The notes below the pieces were generated by a model. That model did no database searches. It was given only the letters and a program-made list of their open reading frames with translations, and was not told the DNA's origin. A stretch of 64,000 nucleotides of DNA from Paenibacillus algorifonticola (lineage in GTDB: Bacteria > Bacillota > Bacilli > Paenibacillales > Paenibacillaceae), in NCBI RefSeq assembly GCF_000971975.1, contig NZ_LAQO01000002.1:1-64000 (forward strand), written 5' to 3'. This document shows, in pieces, positions 7,118 through 16,436 of the stretch. The position numbers and the translations under genes were made by a program. The first letter of the stretch is position 1. Each line of letters opens with the position of its first letter.

Positions 7118-8887
7118 ATGATGATTAACCGATTGAGAGAGGCAAAATGGTTAAAATGGACATCAAAGATTTCTGATTTCTTGAAGAAACAAAAGGTTAC
7201 AACGAAGCTGCTTCTCATCACCTCATTAATCACTTTGTTCAACGTGGTAGCTGGCGGGTGGATTTTTGTGCAAAATGCTTCGGTTAGAAGTGCAGTGAAA
7301 GCTTCAAATGAGCTTCAGGAGGCCAAAAAAGAATATCAGGGCGTATCGGATTCGATGCTGCGAACGCTGCTTTCGATGATTGATGCCGTAGAAAACGGCA
7401 ACACCGGCGATGATGGCATCAATTTGGCACTTAAGACGATGCCGGAACGCGTAGAAAAGCTGAAGGTTACACTAGCGTCCCTTGATGCGAAATATCCTCA
7501 CGGTGATAACGGCAATGCCTATTCGAACCAAGGCAATGTGTTTGGCCTTGCTCTGGAGCAGCTTAATAAAGAAAACGGCGATCATAGTCTGCTGACGATT
7601 GAAGACCGCTCCGCCAAGGTTAAACAGCTTGTCAGTACATATACGATTGTTTTAAGCTTTGCTAATGAAACGGTAGAAAAATGGCTTGAAGTGGATTCAG
7701 TCGCTACACAGGAGGCATTGAATAGAAATATTGCTTCTGCCAATTCGATTATAATAATCAATATTGTAATGCTTGCCGTTCTGCCGTTCCTTATGTCATA
7801 TTCGTTAAGCCGCAATATTAAAAAAGGAATCGTAGGCTTAATGAAGCGCATTGCCTCTTATCAAAATAGCGATTTCACGTATGATGTGAAGCTGAATCGC
7901 CAAGATGAATTTGGACAAATTGACCGTTCGCTGGAGCAAATGGGAAGTGCGCTTCGTGACACGCTTCGTTCGACTGTGGATGTAAGCACCGTTGTTCTGC
8001 AAGCCTCGCGCAATATGGGCGATATGATTGTTCGCAATCAGAATGCTTCCGAGCAGGTGAAGGAAGAGATTGGCCGCGGCAAAACGATTTTGATGACCCA
8101 GTATGATGATGCGACTTCTATCTCGGCCGTAACGGAGCAAATATCGGCAAGCTCGCAGCAAATTGCCGCTTCAACCGAATATATTAACCGCGATATGAAA
8201 GAAATGAGGGAGTCGTCTCGTACTGGCTCCACCGATATGAAGGGCGTTGTGCAAATGGTCAATCAGACGGTTCAGCAATTTGCCCGTGTAACCGAGTCCT
8301 TTGACCGGATCAATGAGCGCTATAACAATGTAACGAAGTTTTTGGGCGGCATTCAGGATTTGAATACACAGACGAATTTATTGTCGCTGAATGCTTCGAT
8401 TGAATCGGCGCGTGCAGGCGAGCATGGCAGAGGTTTTGCCGTAGTAGCAGAAGAAATTCGCAAGCTGTCGAGCCAGACCGATATGATTTCCAAAGATATT
8501 ACGAAGGAGCTTAAGCTTATTCAGAATGATTTTGCAGACAGCAGCCAGAGCTTGAGCAGCTTCTCCGAAGTGATTGAAACGACGAAGCAGGCATCGGTGA
8601 CGGCGAGCGAAATGTTTAACGGCCTGGAAAATCAAACGAGCGTATTGTCCGAGCAAATGAGTGAAATCTCTGTCGGCATTGATGAAATTACGAAAGGCAT
8701 TACCGATATCGTTGGCTCGGTAGACAAGCTGCTGCAAACCTCCTCCGAGGTGAATGGCAAAATGGAGCAGATGAGCGGGCTGTCTGAGGATCAATTCGAG
8801 GTATCGATTCAGCTTCAAGAGCTGGCTGAGAAATTACAGGGATCTTCAACTAATTTGCGCGAAAAAGCGGCTGTATTCCAAGTATAA
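7118..8887 (+). CDS. Methyl-accepting chemotaxis protein
   Basis: The 589-residue membrane receptor has TM1 (about 29-50), an extracellular four-helix-type sensor of about 155 residues, TM2 (about 208-230), a HAMP domain (about 232-285) and a long coiled-coil signalling domain. Its conserved tip is [20 protein letters not shown], followed by [17 protein letters not shown], where CheA/CheW bind. The start is ATG 7118 behind GGAGAGAAG; the longer open frame starts inside the upstream terminator and is excluded. The preceding riboswitch links receptor production to a cyclic dinucleotide. The ligand sensed outside cannot be told. Confidence 0.93.
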   Translation: MMINRLREAKWLKWTSKISDFLKKQKVTTKLLLITSLITLFNVVAGGWIFVQNASVRSAVKASNELQEAKKEYQGVSDSMLRTLLSMIDAVENGNTGDDGINLALKTMPERVEKLKVTLASLDAKYPHGDNGNAYSNQGNVFGLALEQLNKENGDHSLLTIEDRSAKVKQLVSTYTIVLSFANETVEKWLEVDSVATQEALNRNIASANSIIIINIVMLAVLPFLMSYSLSRNIKKGIVGLMKRIASYQNSDFTYDVKLNRQDEFGQIDRSLEQMGSALRDTLRSTVDVSTVVLQASRNMGDMIVRNQNASEQVKEEIGRGKTILMTQYDDATSISAVTEQISASSQQIAASTEYINRDMKEMRESSRTGSTDMKGVVQMVNQTVQQFARVTESFDRINERYNNVTKFLGGIQDLNTQTNLLSLNASIESARAGEHGRGFAVVAEEIRKLSSQTDMISKDITKELKLIQNDFADSSQSLSSFSEVIETTKQASVTASEMFNGLENQTSVLSEQMSEISVGIDEITKGITDIVGSVDKLLQTSSEVNGKMEQMSGLSEDQFEVSIQLQELAEKLQGSSTNLREKAAVFQV

Positions 8888-8933
8888 GCTAGCTTTTTAA
8901 TGGGATTAGAAAATTGAATATTTGAAATGAAAT

Positions 8934-8978
8934 AGCTGCTTTCAGCGCCTGTGGGCGATTGGAGGCAGCCTTTTTTTT
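8934..8978 (+). terminator. Terminator after the chemotaxis receptor
   Basis: GCTGC pairs with GCAGC around an inner CGCC-TGTG-GGCG hairpin, followed by TTTTTTTT. Confidence 0.75.
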
Positions 8979-9006
8979 ATCCAGCTCTTTACAACAGCAG
9001 AATACT

Positions 9007-9030
9007 AGTGTACTATTTAGATATAACACT
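9007..9030 (+). promoter_or_regulatory. Candidate operator of the YtrA-like repressor
   Basis: AGTGT (9007-9011) and ACACT (9026-9030) form an inverted repeat around an AT-rich core just upstream of the GntR gene, a position suiting autoregulation as known for YtrA of Bacillus subtilis. Confidence 0.45.
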
Positions 9031-9054
9031 AACACATTGACACGGAGGTGACTT

Positions 9055-9429
9055 ATGCCGATTGAATTTGACAACAACCAGCCAATCTACATCCAAATCA
9101 TGAACTACATTAAACAGCAAATTATTAGCGGGAAGCTTAATCCCGGCGATAAAATCGATTCGGTGCGCGAGCTTGCAGTGGAGCTGCAAATCAATCCGAA
9201 TACAATTCAGCGTACTTTTCAGGAGCTGGAGCGTGAAGGCATCGTTGAAACAAGGCGCGGGCTTGGAAGATATGTAACGAGCGAGGAGGTGGCAATTGTG
9301 AGCATTAAGAAAGAGATGGCGGCTGATTTACTTGGTCGTTTCATTCAGGGGATGCGCGATTTGGGCTTCAAGCAGGATGACATTGTAACGATTGTATCGG
9401 AAGCGGTCAGCAAGGAAGAGCAGAAATAG
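9055..9429 (+). CDS. GntR family regulator, YtrA subfamily
   Basis: The 124-residue protein has an N-terminal winged HTH (residues about 10-78; signature VRELAVELQINPNTIQRTFQ and GIVETRRGLG) and only a short helical C-terminal tail. This is the YtrA subfamily, which represses its own ABC transporter operon, usually in response to cell-envelope antibiotics. The start is ATG 9055 behind CGGAGGTG. It is followed after 19 bases by an ATPase gene and then a permease gene. Confidence 0.9.
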   Translation: MPIEFDNNQPIYIQIMNYIKQQIISGKLNPGDKIDSVRELAVELQINPNTIQRTFQELEREGIVETRRGLGRYVTSEEVAIVSIKKEMAADLLGRFIQGMRDLGFKQDDIVTIVSEAVSKEEQK

Positions 9430-9448
9430 ACGGGGGGAGAATAAACGA

Positions 9449-10147
9449 ATGAAGAAGATTGTTGAACTGCAAGCCGTAACGAAAAACTACGGATCAAGAA
9501 AAGCGCTGCATAATATTAATTTGAACTTGGAAGCTGGCAAAATTATTGGTCTGCTCGGCAGTAATGGCAGCGGCAAGAGTACGCTCATGAAGCTGGCCGC
9601 TGGACTCATTCAGCCAACCTCAGGAACCATTCGGATTTGCGGGGAGCCGATTGGCATCGGGACGAAGGCGGTCACGTCTTTTATGCCGGATCAACCGGTA
9701 ACCGAGTCATGGATGCGGGTTAAGGATGCGCTTCGTTTTTTCAGTGATTTCTATAAGGATTTTGATCAGGAAAAAGCGGGGAGCATGCTCGATTTTTTGA
9801 AGCTGGATCGCAATGATCGAATTAGCTCCTTATCGAAGGGGATGAATGAGCGGCTGCAGCTCACGCTGGCGATGTCGCGTCAGGCTAAGCTTTATTTGCT
9901 CGATGAACCGATAGGCGGTGTTGATCCGGTAGCAAGAGGCAAAATTTTGGACGCCATCGTTAAATTTTATAATGAAGACAGCTGTGTGCTTATCTCGACG
10001 CATTTAATTACCGACATCGAACGGATTTTCGATGAGGTACTCTTTATTCAAAACGGTGAAGTTTCGCTGCGTCAGGATGTGGAGAGCATACGCTCCAAGC
10101 ATGGTAAAAGTGTAGATGAACTATTCAGGGAGGTATTTTCAGAATGA
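9449..10147 (+). CDS. ABC transporter ATP-binding protein (YtrB-like)
   Basis: The protein is 232 residues long. It contains Walker A GSNGSGKST, a degenerate signature SLSKGMNERLQL, Walker B LYLLDEPIGGVDP and the switch His in LISTHL. It belongs to the DRA-type exporters paired with ABC-2 membrane proteins. The start is ATG 9449 after GGGGGGAGA. Its 3' end overlaps the permease start by four bases (ATGA-type junction), indicating translational coupling. Confidence 0.92.
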   Translation: MKKIVELQAVTKNYGSRKALHNINLNLEAGKIIGLLGSNGSGKSTLMKLAAGLIQPTSGTIRICGEPIGIGTKAVTSFMPDQPVTESWMRVKDALRFFSDFYKDFDQEKAGSMLDFLKLDRNDRISSLSKGMNERLQLTLAMSRQAKLYLLDEPIGGVDPVARGKILDAIVKFYNEDSCVLISTHLITDIERIFDEVLFIQNGEVSLRQDVESIRSKHGKSVDELFREVFSE

Positions 10148-10887
10148 TTAATTTATTGAAATATGACTGGAAACGCAATGCGAATTTAATTATGGGCTCG
10201 GCTGCTGCGCTTATTATTTTTCAGGTGGCGATTTCCTTTTTTGGTGTGACTCGTAATTGGCCTTCTGCATTGCCGCTTACATTTATGTTTATGGGCTATT
10301 GCTTCGCGGCCCTCATGCTGATCATATTTTCCTTCAAGACGTTCTCCCACAATCTTAAATCGTACGGTCGCCGGTTGCTGCCAGTGGCCTCGTGGAAAAC
10401 AATCGCCTCGCCGCTTCTGCTGCAATTCGTGTTATCGGCTGGGCTGAGTGGGCTTGTGCTGCTTCATATCTGGCTGTTTAAATGGCTGTCTCCAAGCGCC
10501 TCGCTGGATGCACTGGTTCCGCCAACTTTAAAGACGGGTGTCCTGTTTTTTATTTTGATATTTTGGATGGTCCTATTTTTGATGCTGCTGCTCTATTTTT
10601 CGATTACAGTGGGGAATCTGTTTAATAAGAAGCTTATGCCATGGGTGGCAATAGCGGTCTTCGTCCTGTTGCAATTTGTCATTAGCTATGCGGAAAAATT
10701 TTTATTTAACGATGATTTATTCGGCGCGGTGGACTCAGAGCTTTCATCTTCAAGCATGTCCATCTTCATGTCTTCAACAGGCGATATTTCGGTTGGGAAC
10801 TGGGGCGTTATGGCGTTTGAAATCGTGATTGGCGCTATCCTTGTGAACATTATGCTGTACTTGCTGAACAAAAAGCTGGACGCTTAG
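10144..10887 (+). CDS. ABC-2 type permease
   Basis: The 247-residue protein has about six hydrophobic helices (near residues 15-33, 42-62, 90-112, 130-160, 170-185 and 220-240), with no recognisable substrate motif. It overlaps the ATPase gene and should form an exporter with it. By analogy with ytr operons it may serve envelope-stress or antibiotic defence; the substrate is not deducible. Confidence 0.85.
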   Translation: MINLLKYDWKRNANLIMGSAAALIIFQVAISFFGVTRNWPSALPLTFMFMGYCFAALMLIIFSFKTFSHNLKSYGRRLLPVASWKTIASPLLLQFVLSAGLSGLVLLHIWLFKWLSPSASLDALVPPTLKTGVLFFILIFWMVLFLMLLLYFSITVGNLFNKKLMPWVAIAVFVLLQFVISYAEKFLFNDDLFGAVDSELSSSSMSIFMSSTGDISVGNWGVMAFEIVIGAILVNIMLYLLNKKLDA

Positions 10888-10919
10888 CAGGACGGGCGGC
10901 GAAGCCTGCAAGCCGAAGG

Positions 10920-10949
10920 TTGACAAACCTGCCATTAGCGCGTGACAAT
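10920..10949 (+). promoter_or_regulatory. Sigma-A promoter of the glycerol-1-phosphate dehydrogenase gene
   Basis: TTGACA (10920-10925), an 18-base spacer and GACAAT (10944-10949). Transcription would start after the upstream-most possible ATG at 10942, which supports translation from 10990. Confidence 0.5.
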
Positions 10950-10989
10950 GTTTGTATACAACTTCCAAGATAGAAGGGACAACGAACTC

Positions 10990-12159
10990 ATGACGCTAAT
11001 GGAAAAATTCAAGCTGGCCGCCGCAGGCTATGACACCACCGCCGTTCAGTCCATCGTAATTGAACCGCTGCTTATTGAGCGTGGAGCCATTAAACAGGTC
11101 GCACCTTATTTGCAAAAGAAGGGCTATCGCAAAGTTTTAATCGTGTCCGACAGCATCACGTACGAAGTGTCTGGAAAACAATTGGAAGCGGCAATTGCTG
11201 CTAATAATATTGCCGTTAAGGCAACGCTGATTAAGCCTGACAAACAGGGAGATGTTATTGCGGACGAAGTATCCATTGTGCAACTGCTGCTTGACATTCA
11301 GCATCACGGTGCGGAAGTGGTCATTGCGGCTGGTTCCGGCACGCTTCATGATATTACGCGCTATGCGGCCTATACGGCGGGAATACCGTTTGTATCCGTG
11401 CCGACGGCCCCTTCTGTAGACGGCTTTAATTCCAAGGGAGCGCCGATCATTATTCGTGGTGAAAAGATTACGATCGCCGCGATTGGCCCGGATGCGATTT
11501 TTGCCGATCTGGATGTGCTGACGCAGGCGCCTGTAGCGATGGTCGCCGCAGGCTTTGGCGATATGCTCGGCAAATATACGTCCTTGTTCGATTGGTCCTA
11601 CGGCTCGCTTGCGGGCGAGGAAGCTTATTCGGATATCGTGGCGACTATTACGCGTGACGCTTTAATGCAGTGTGTGGAAAATGTGGAGCTGATTGCTTCG
11701 CGCAGCGAAGAGGGCATTCGCGTGCTGATCAGCTCCTTGATCGAGTCGGGCCTTGCGATGCTGCTGTTCGGGCAATCCCACTCGGCCTCGGGCGCGGAGC
11801 ATCATTTGTCCCATTACTGGGAGATGGAATATATCCGCCTCGGCAACCGCCAGCTGCTTCACGGAGCGAAGGTCGGTGTCGCTTGCGCGGAAATTTCGGG
11901 GCTGTATCATCGCCTTGCGGCTGAGCAGGTGCCGGCAATTAGCGGGACAGAGCATGCGGAACGCATTAGCCAACAGATCGCGGAAATTCCGAATGAGGAG
12001 ACGATTCGCGGCTGGCTGAAGCAAGTTGGTGGGCCATCCACAACGGCTGAGCTAGGTGTGAGCGACGAGCTGCTTGCCCGCAGTTTGAGCGAGGCTCATT
12101 TGGTGCGGCCTAATCGTTATACGCTGCTGAGAGCGTATAACGAAGGGGCAGGAAAGTAA
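10990..12159 (+). CDS. egsA: sn-glycerol-1-phosphate dehydrogenase (AraM/EgsA)
   Basis: This 389-residue enzyme of the iron-containing alcohol dehydrogenase/dehydroquinate-synthase superfamily reduces dihydroxyacetone phosphate to sn-glycerol 1-phosphate with NAD(P)H. Family marks are VIAAGSGTLHDITRYAA (nucleotide site), VPTAPSVDGFNSKGAP, DMLGKYTSLFDW, SGAEHHLSHYWE with metal-binding His residues, and LLHGAKVGVA. In Bacillus the product feeds heptaprenylglyceryl phosphate, an archaea-like lipid. The start at ATG 10990 has AGAAGGGA nine bases upstream. It is monocistronic, next to the CRISPR leader. Confidence 0.9.
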   Translation: MTLMEKFKLAAAGYDTTAVQSIVIEPLLIERGAIKQVAPYLQKKGYRKVLIVSDSITYEVSGKQLEAAIAANNIAVKATLIKPDKQGDVIADEVSIVQLLLDIQHHGAEVVIAAGSGTLHDITRYAAYTAGIPFVSVPTAPSVDGFNSKGAPIIIRGEKITIAAIGPDAIFADLDVLTQAPVAMVAAGFGDMLGKYTSLFDWSYGSLAGEEAYSDIVATITRDALMQCVENVELIASRSEEGIRVLISSLIESGLAMLLFGQSHSASGAEHHLSHYWEMEYIRLGNRQLLHGAKVGVACAEISGLYHRLAAEQVPAISGTEHAERISQQIAEIPNEETIRGWLKQVGGPSTTAELGVSDELLARSLSEAHLVRPNRYTLLRAYNEGAGK

Positions 12160-12372
12160 TGTTTTTTAGATGAAAAAGAGATTTGCGTCGCGGTGCGAAT
12201 GTGAAGCTCCCATAAAAACCCTAGGAGATTCGCACCTCGAAATTTGTCGATTTATAGCTAAAATGAGTCGATTTTTTAAAAGTCAAGATATTTCTACGAA
12301 CGTTTTAGTATTATTTTCTTGTGAGTTAGATAAATGAATGCCATATTGGTACCAATTTATCTATTTTTCGCT
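12160..12372 (+). promoter_or_regulatory. Putative CRISPR leader
   Basis: This AT-rich stretch precedes the first perfect repeat, while the degenerate repeat is at the far end, so the leader is on this side. It contains an inverted repeat GGTGCGAAT (12192-12200)/ATTCGCACC (12228-12236) around CTCC...GAG, reminiscent of leaders following type I-C cas2 genes. No cas gene remnant was found. Confidence 0.55.
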
Positions 12373-12735
12373 GTCGCACTCTGTGTGAGTGCGTGGATTG
12401 AAACTCTAAATCGGGGTTAACGGTGCTGTATTGATCAACGTCGCACTCTGTGTGAGTGCGTGGATTGAAACCACGTAAGCGTTACTTTGCTGTCTCCAGC
12501 AACACCGTCGCACTCTGTGTGAGTGCGTGGATTGAAACTTAAGAGCCTTCGGCGCTTCCGGCAGCGCCACGTGTCGCACTCTATGTGAGTGCGTGGATTG
12601 AAACCAGCTGGCACAATCGTCGGTAACGGCATGCTGGGTCGCACTCTATGTGAGTGCGTGGATTGAAACGACAACCAATCTAAACTTGTCCTGGAGACTC
12701 GATGTCGCACTCTGTATGAGCGCGTGAAATTTCAC
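12373..12735 (+). CRISPR. CRISPR array, type I-C-like repeats, 6 repeats and 5 spacers
   Basis: 32-base repeats start at 12373, 12440, 12507, 12573, 12638 and 12704. They begin GTCGCACTCTGTGTGAGTGC and end GTGGATTGAAAC. Repeats 4 and 5 carry G to A (CTATGTG); repeat 6 is degenerate (GTATGAGCGCG...AAATTTCAC). Spacers are 35, 35, 34, 33 and 34 bases. The repeat resembles the type I-C (Dvulg) class of Bacillales. The array is oriented left to right, with its decayed repeat last. No cas genes lie in this window. Confidence 0.95.
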
Positions 12736-12811
12736 GTATGTAAGAGCACTATCCTAAAAGAGTAGGGGCACCTACGATATCTGCTCACAGTTCCATTATT
12801 AACAGCTCAAG

Positions 12812-12836
12812 AAGCCTTGGTATATAAGGCTTTTTT
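12812..12836 (+). terminator. Hairpin terminator downstream of the CRISPR array
   Basis: AAGCCTT (12812-12818) and AAGGCTT (12826-12832) followed by TTTT. It may end the pre-crRNA transcript. Confidence 0.6.
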
Positions 12837-13045
12837 CTGTTTTTGTAACATTACTAAAATACATATTTTACTTCTCAAATAGGTGACACTATCTTTTTAA
12901 ATTAGAAGCTCGCTGGAAGGTTTACATTTGGGCAATATGCCACATGGTTTTCGAATGATGTGCACTTTATTGTGTCGTTGGAGCTATTACACTGGTTGTT
13001 ATACTAGGTTGTGTATACAAACGATAAGGGAGTATCAGGAACTTG

Positions 13046-13222
13046 GCGGACACAGAATCCGCTATTTAACCGGTTATAGGTTTATCGAGAATTAGGCGGA
13101 CTCAGGAGCCGCTAATGCTTCGCCAATCGCCATTTTGACATGATTATGAGGGCAATAGCGGATCTCCTGTCCGCTTACGGGCTAAAATCGTATAAAAAGC
13201 TAAAATAGCGGAACCTCAGTCC
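13046..13222. repeat. Cluster of four REP-like GCGGA palindromes
   Basis: Four copies of an imperfect palindrome of the form GCGGA-C-(A/T)CAG-(G)A-TCCGCTATT lie at 13046-13067 and 13096-13115 (one orientation) and at 13154-13174 and 13202-13222 (opposite orientation). No gene is seen in 12840-13420, so the stretch is an intergenic repeat island. Confidence 0.65.
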
Positions 13223-13416
13223 TTCAAAAAAGGAAACAGTTCCCATCTGTGCCGTCAAAGACATAATCGCCTCCTTCTGTCCCCAGCCTCGCATAATTAG
13301 AATAGGTTTGCCTCGATTAAAAGCTCAATGCCATGAGGAGCAGAGCGACATGGGCTTGAATACAAACCCTTAGTCCAAATTCCCGTTCAAGTAATGATTA
13401 ACGATCATCAAATGAA

Positions 13417-13456
13417 CAAAAAAAGGACCGCAAAAGGTCATAGGCGGTCAGGTCTT
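13417..13456. terminator. Hairpin, probably terminator for the minus-strand membrane gene
   Basis: GACCGC (13426-13431) pairs with GCGGTC (13444-13449); an A run precedes it (T run on the minus strand) and a short T-rich tail follows on the + strand. Confidence 0.5.
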
Positions 13457-13539
13457 TCTTAAACTATACGTATGGTCTCCCCTATTCGTAATAACTTCAA
13501 ACCTCGCTGAACCCCTACATATCCGAACATATTCGACAC

Positions 13540-13908
13540 TCAATTAATAACCATCAACAACACATGAATCGCCGCAACAATCCCCATTGGATAAATAAAG
13601 GCTCGGGAGAACGTATTTTTGAAGCCGTTGCGGGGATGCTTTTCAAAAAAGAGATGCAGAACCGCATGGATGATAAAAAATAAATCCAGCACCCAAAACG
13701 TAATGGTCTGATAATCACTGAAAAGCAGAGCGAGTATGATCGTGTACATCGGAAGATGAATAAAGGTGAACACCTTATAGGCTTTAGAATCCTCCATATC
13801 CTTCAGCACGATAAACAATCTCCATTCAGAATGGCGTATCGCATCCATTTCGTGCAACAGAAATAAAGATAGATTGAACAAAAATAGCACAAGCAAAAAA
13901 TCGGACAT
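13540..13908 (-). CDS. Small four-helix membrane protein (possibly DUF6713)
   Basis: A protein of 122 residues with hydrophobic segments near residues 3-20, 48-65, 70-88 and 105-121, and a conserved-looking HEMDAIRHSEWRLF after the first helix. The pattern recalls small integral membrane proteins of the DUF6713 type, but this assignment comes from memory and is tentative. GGAGGT stands six bases before ATG 13908. No partner gene is evident. Confidence 0.65.
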   Translation of the reverse strand: MSDFLLVLFLFNLSLFLLHEMDAIRHSEWRLFIVLKDMEDSKAYKVFTFIHLPMYTIILALLFSDYQTITFWVLDLFFIIHAVLHLFFEKHPRNGFKNTFSRAFIYPMGIVAAIHVLLMVIN

Positions 13909-14122
13909 ATGTGACCTCCTGCAATTTTATAACGACATAGTATTTCAGATACTACAGCTTTATAAATGAAAAATATAAATAAGCCGCCTTTAATATACGT
14001 ATAAATGACGACAACGTAGCAAAATAACCATTTTGAGGTATGTACAATACATGCTTGAACGGTTAATTTCATGAATAGGCGGGCAGTCCTATGCCAATCG
14101 CCGCACATATTTTCTCAGAGGG

Positions 14123-14151
14123 TTGACGCTTTCCGCGCTCCGCTATATGGT
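14123..14151 (+). promoter_or_regulatory. Sigma-A promoter of the two-component operon
   Basis: TTGACG (14123-14128), a 17-base spacer and TATGGT (14146-14151), 48 bases before the kinase start. Confidence 0.55.
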
Positions 14152-14198
14152 TAGAGCAGAGCATAAAAGAGAGCATATAGAGAGAAGAGGGCTGCGGC

Positions 14199-15608
14199 GT
14201 GTTATTTGTCCTAATTGCCTTATGGGGAATTGCTTTAATTTTGGTGCTGTCCGACCCACGCTCTGTTGTGAGCAGGCGGCTTAGCGGGGTACCTTTTACG
14301 GGCGGAGCCGGGGCGATGTCTGTCGTGCTGGATGAGCGAATTAATCCTTATGTAAGTCAACATTATATGAATGAAACGGCTGACCAGCTGCTTTATATGC
14401 TGCAAGCATTTTGTTCGCTGCTGTCCTACTACGGCTTGCCGTACACCTTCCTATTGTTTGCACTGGCCTATCGCCCAATCGACCGATTGCAGCCTTATGA
14501 ACGTGTTTTGCCGCTGCTGCTGTTTATTCCGATTGCGGCCTGCCTGCTTTTTACACCGGGCTATAATGAAACGTATCCGATTACATTTTCGGTCGTCGTC
14601 TGGTGGGCTGTGCCTTATGTGGCAGTGGGAGCGGTGAATATTTTACTGAAAAATCCGGGTTATTTGGCCCAAGCGAGGCGCCATTGGATCGTATGCACGT
14701 CGGTGCTGACTCCGGTGCTGTTTAGCGCAACGATGAATTATGTGCTGCCAAGCCTCGGTTTCCTGCGGATGTGGGTGTACAATACATGGTTCGTAGGCAT
14801 AGGGGCGCTGGTATTTGTTATAGGCCTGTTTACCTACGGCTTTCTAGGGGTACGTGTTTTTATCGACCGTCGCCGCCTTGATTCGACGCTGCGGGCAGTT
14901 ACATCGGGCACGGCTATTCTTAATCATGCGATCAAAAATGACGTTGGCAAAATGCGTCTCTTCGGTGAGAAAATGCGCGCATACGCGGCATCCACGAACC
15001 AGGAGGAGCTGCTTGCCGATGCGGAGACGATGCTGCGGACGACGCGGCACATCCAGGAAATGATTGGCCGTGTCCATCATGGCACCGAGGATTTGGCGCT
15101 GAAGCCTGCGCGGGAAGAGCTTGGCGAGCTGCTGCTCATGACGCTTGAGCCGTATAAGCTGCTTGCCGAAGGCGTCCATTTCAGCAGCAGCCTGCAGGAG
15201 GGCTGGAGCTGTATGATCGACCGCGCGCAGGTTGCCGAGGCTCTCGGTAACTTGATCTCGAATGCAATTGAAGCAATGGACGGCAAAGGCGCGCTGAGCC
15301 TTATAATGAAAGAAACGAAACGCGATATCATGATAGAGGTGCGCGATACGGGGCCGGGTATGGATCGTGCGCAGACGGCTAAAGCGTTCGAGCCCTTTTA
15401 TACGACCAAACGCGGGGGCAGTACGAATTTCGGGCTTGGCCTGCCGTATGCGTATCATGTGATGCGCAAGCATGGCGGCTCTTTGCATATTCAGAGCAAG
15501 CTGGGAACAGGCACGCTCGTATCGATGATATTCAAGAAAAAGGCGATTCAGGCACAGCAGGTATTAGGGGCCGATTCCGCATCCGAACACAAAGAGTCAG
15601 AGAGATAA
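14199..15608 (+). CDS. Sensor histidine kinase
   Basis: The 469-residue protein starts at GTG 14199 after GAAGAGG. Six transmembrane helices fill residues 1-225. The dimerisation segment is ILNHAIKNDVGKMRLF, with His as likely phosphorylation site in an NHxIKN context. The HATPase domain has the N box EALGNLISNAIEAM, G1 DTGPGMD, F box FEPFYTTK and G2 GLGLPYAYHVM. It pairs with the NarL-type regulator 50 bases downstream. The multi-helix sensor suggests detection of a membrane-associated or intramembrane signal; the stimulus is unknown. Confidence 0.9.
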   Translation: MLFVLIALWGIALILVLSDPRSVVSRRLSGVPFTGGAGAMSVVLDERINPYVSQHYMNETADQLLYMLQAFCSLLSYYGLPYTFLLFALAYRPIDRLQPYERVLPLLLFIPIAACLLFTPGYNETYPITFSVVVWWAVPYVAVGAVNILLKNPGYLAQARRHWIVCTSVLTPVLFSATMNYVLPSLGFLRMWVYNTWFVGIGALVFVIGLFTYGFLGVRVFIDRRRLDSTLRAVTSGTAILNHAIKNDVGKMRLFGEKMRAYAASTNQEELLADAETMLRTTRHIQEMIGRVHHGTEDLALKPAREELGELLLMTLEPYKLLAEGVHFSSSLQEGWSCMIDRAQVAEALGNLISNAIEAMDGKGALSLIMKETKRDIMIEVRDTGPGMDRAQTAKAFEPFYTTKRGGSTNFGLGLPYAYHVMRKHGGSLHIQSKLGTGTLVSMIFKKKAIQAQQVLGADSASEHKESER

Positions 15609-15658
15609 AGAGAAATAGATAGAGACAGAGATAAGGCTGAGAGAAGGGGAACATACCG

Positions 15659-16351
15659 ATGGATAACATACAAGTATGGATTGTGGAGGACGACAAGGAT
15701 TGGCTGCGCGGGCTGAAAGCTTTTCTGGCGGCCCAGCCGAACATTGAAGTCGTATTCACTTCGGATAATCCGCAGGAGGTACGGGAGGCGCTCGCGGGCG
15801 AGCTCAAGGCGCCAGATGTTGTACTAATGGATATTATGCTCGGTGACGAGCCGGCAGGCATTGAACTGGCGGAGGCAACGGCGATGTCGACGGGAGCAAG
15901 GGTCATTATGCTGACGTCGATGGAGGAGAAGGAGCTGATTTTGCAAGCTTTTCAGGTGGGGGCGATCGATTACCAGATCAAATCTGACTTTGAATCGCTG
16001 CCTGCGGCCATTGCGGCGGCGGCAAAGCGCCAGTCTCCGATCAGCGCGGCGGCGGCGGAGCAGATGCGCGAGGAATTCCGCAGGCTGAAGCAGCTGGAGC
16101 GGGATTTTGAAGTGAAGAAGGTGCGCGATCTGATTACGCCTGCGGAGCTGCAATTGCTGGAGCTGGTCGATCAAGGCTATTCGCAGTCGCAGATGGCGGA
16201 TAAGCTGTTCGTTTCTATTCGAACGGTCAAAAACCATATTAACCATATACTCAAGAAGCTGCAGCTGGGCGGCTCGAAAGAGGCTGCGCAGCAGGTGAAA
16301 GCACTTGGTTTATTAGAAAAAGAAAATAAGGATGGAAATGGTACCACGTAA
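15659..16351 (+). CDS. Response regulator, NarL/LuxR family
   Basis: A 230-residue protein with a CheY-like receiver (acidic pair EDD near residue 11, phosphoacceptor Asp in DVVLMDIML near residue 59, Lys in QIKSD near 109) and a C-terminal LuxR HTH (LITPAELQLLELVDQGYSQS...VSIRTVKNHINHILKKL). A short coiled linker joins them. The DUF2339 membrane protein gene downstream is an obvious candidate target or partner, though a terminator-like hairpin separates them. Confidence 0.92.
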   Translation: MDNIQVWIVEDDKDWLRGLKAFLAAQPNIEVVFTSDNPQEVREALAGELKAPDVVLMDIMLGDEPAGIELAEATAMSTGARVIMLTSMEEKELILQAFQVGAIDYQIKSDFESLPAAIAAAAKRQSPISAAAAEQMREEFRRLKQLERDFEVKKVRDLITPAELQLLELVDQGYSQSQMADKLFVSIRTVKNHINHILKKLQLGGSKEAAQQVKALGLLEKENKDGNGTT

Positions 16352-16370
16352 AGTTGGTACTATTTTTTTT
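16338..16370 (+). terminator. Terminator after the response regulator
   Basis: GTACC and GGTAC arms around ACGTAAAGTT, then a run of T residues (16362-16370). Confidence 0.6.
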
Positions 16371-16436
16371 GCCCTATTTTTCTAAAATAGAACTAAGACC
16401 AAGTCATAAAAATGCAGCTAAACGGAGGTACAACCA

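Noticed and set aside
12435-12710. 91-codon minus-strand ORF with repeated Cys/His/Arg-rich units
   Set aside because: It is the translation of CRISPR repeats in one frame; the periodic peptide repeats follow the DNA repeats.
13230-13410. Possible transposase or other gene remnant on the minus strand
   Set aside because: All frames contain stops and no motif could be recognised; left as gene-free.
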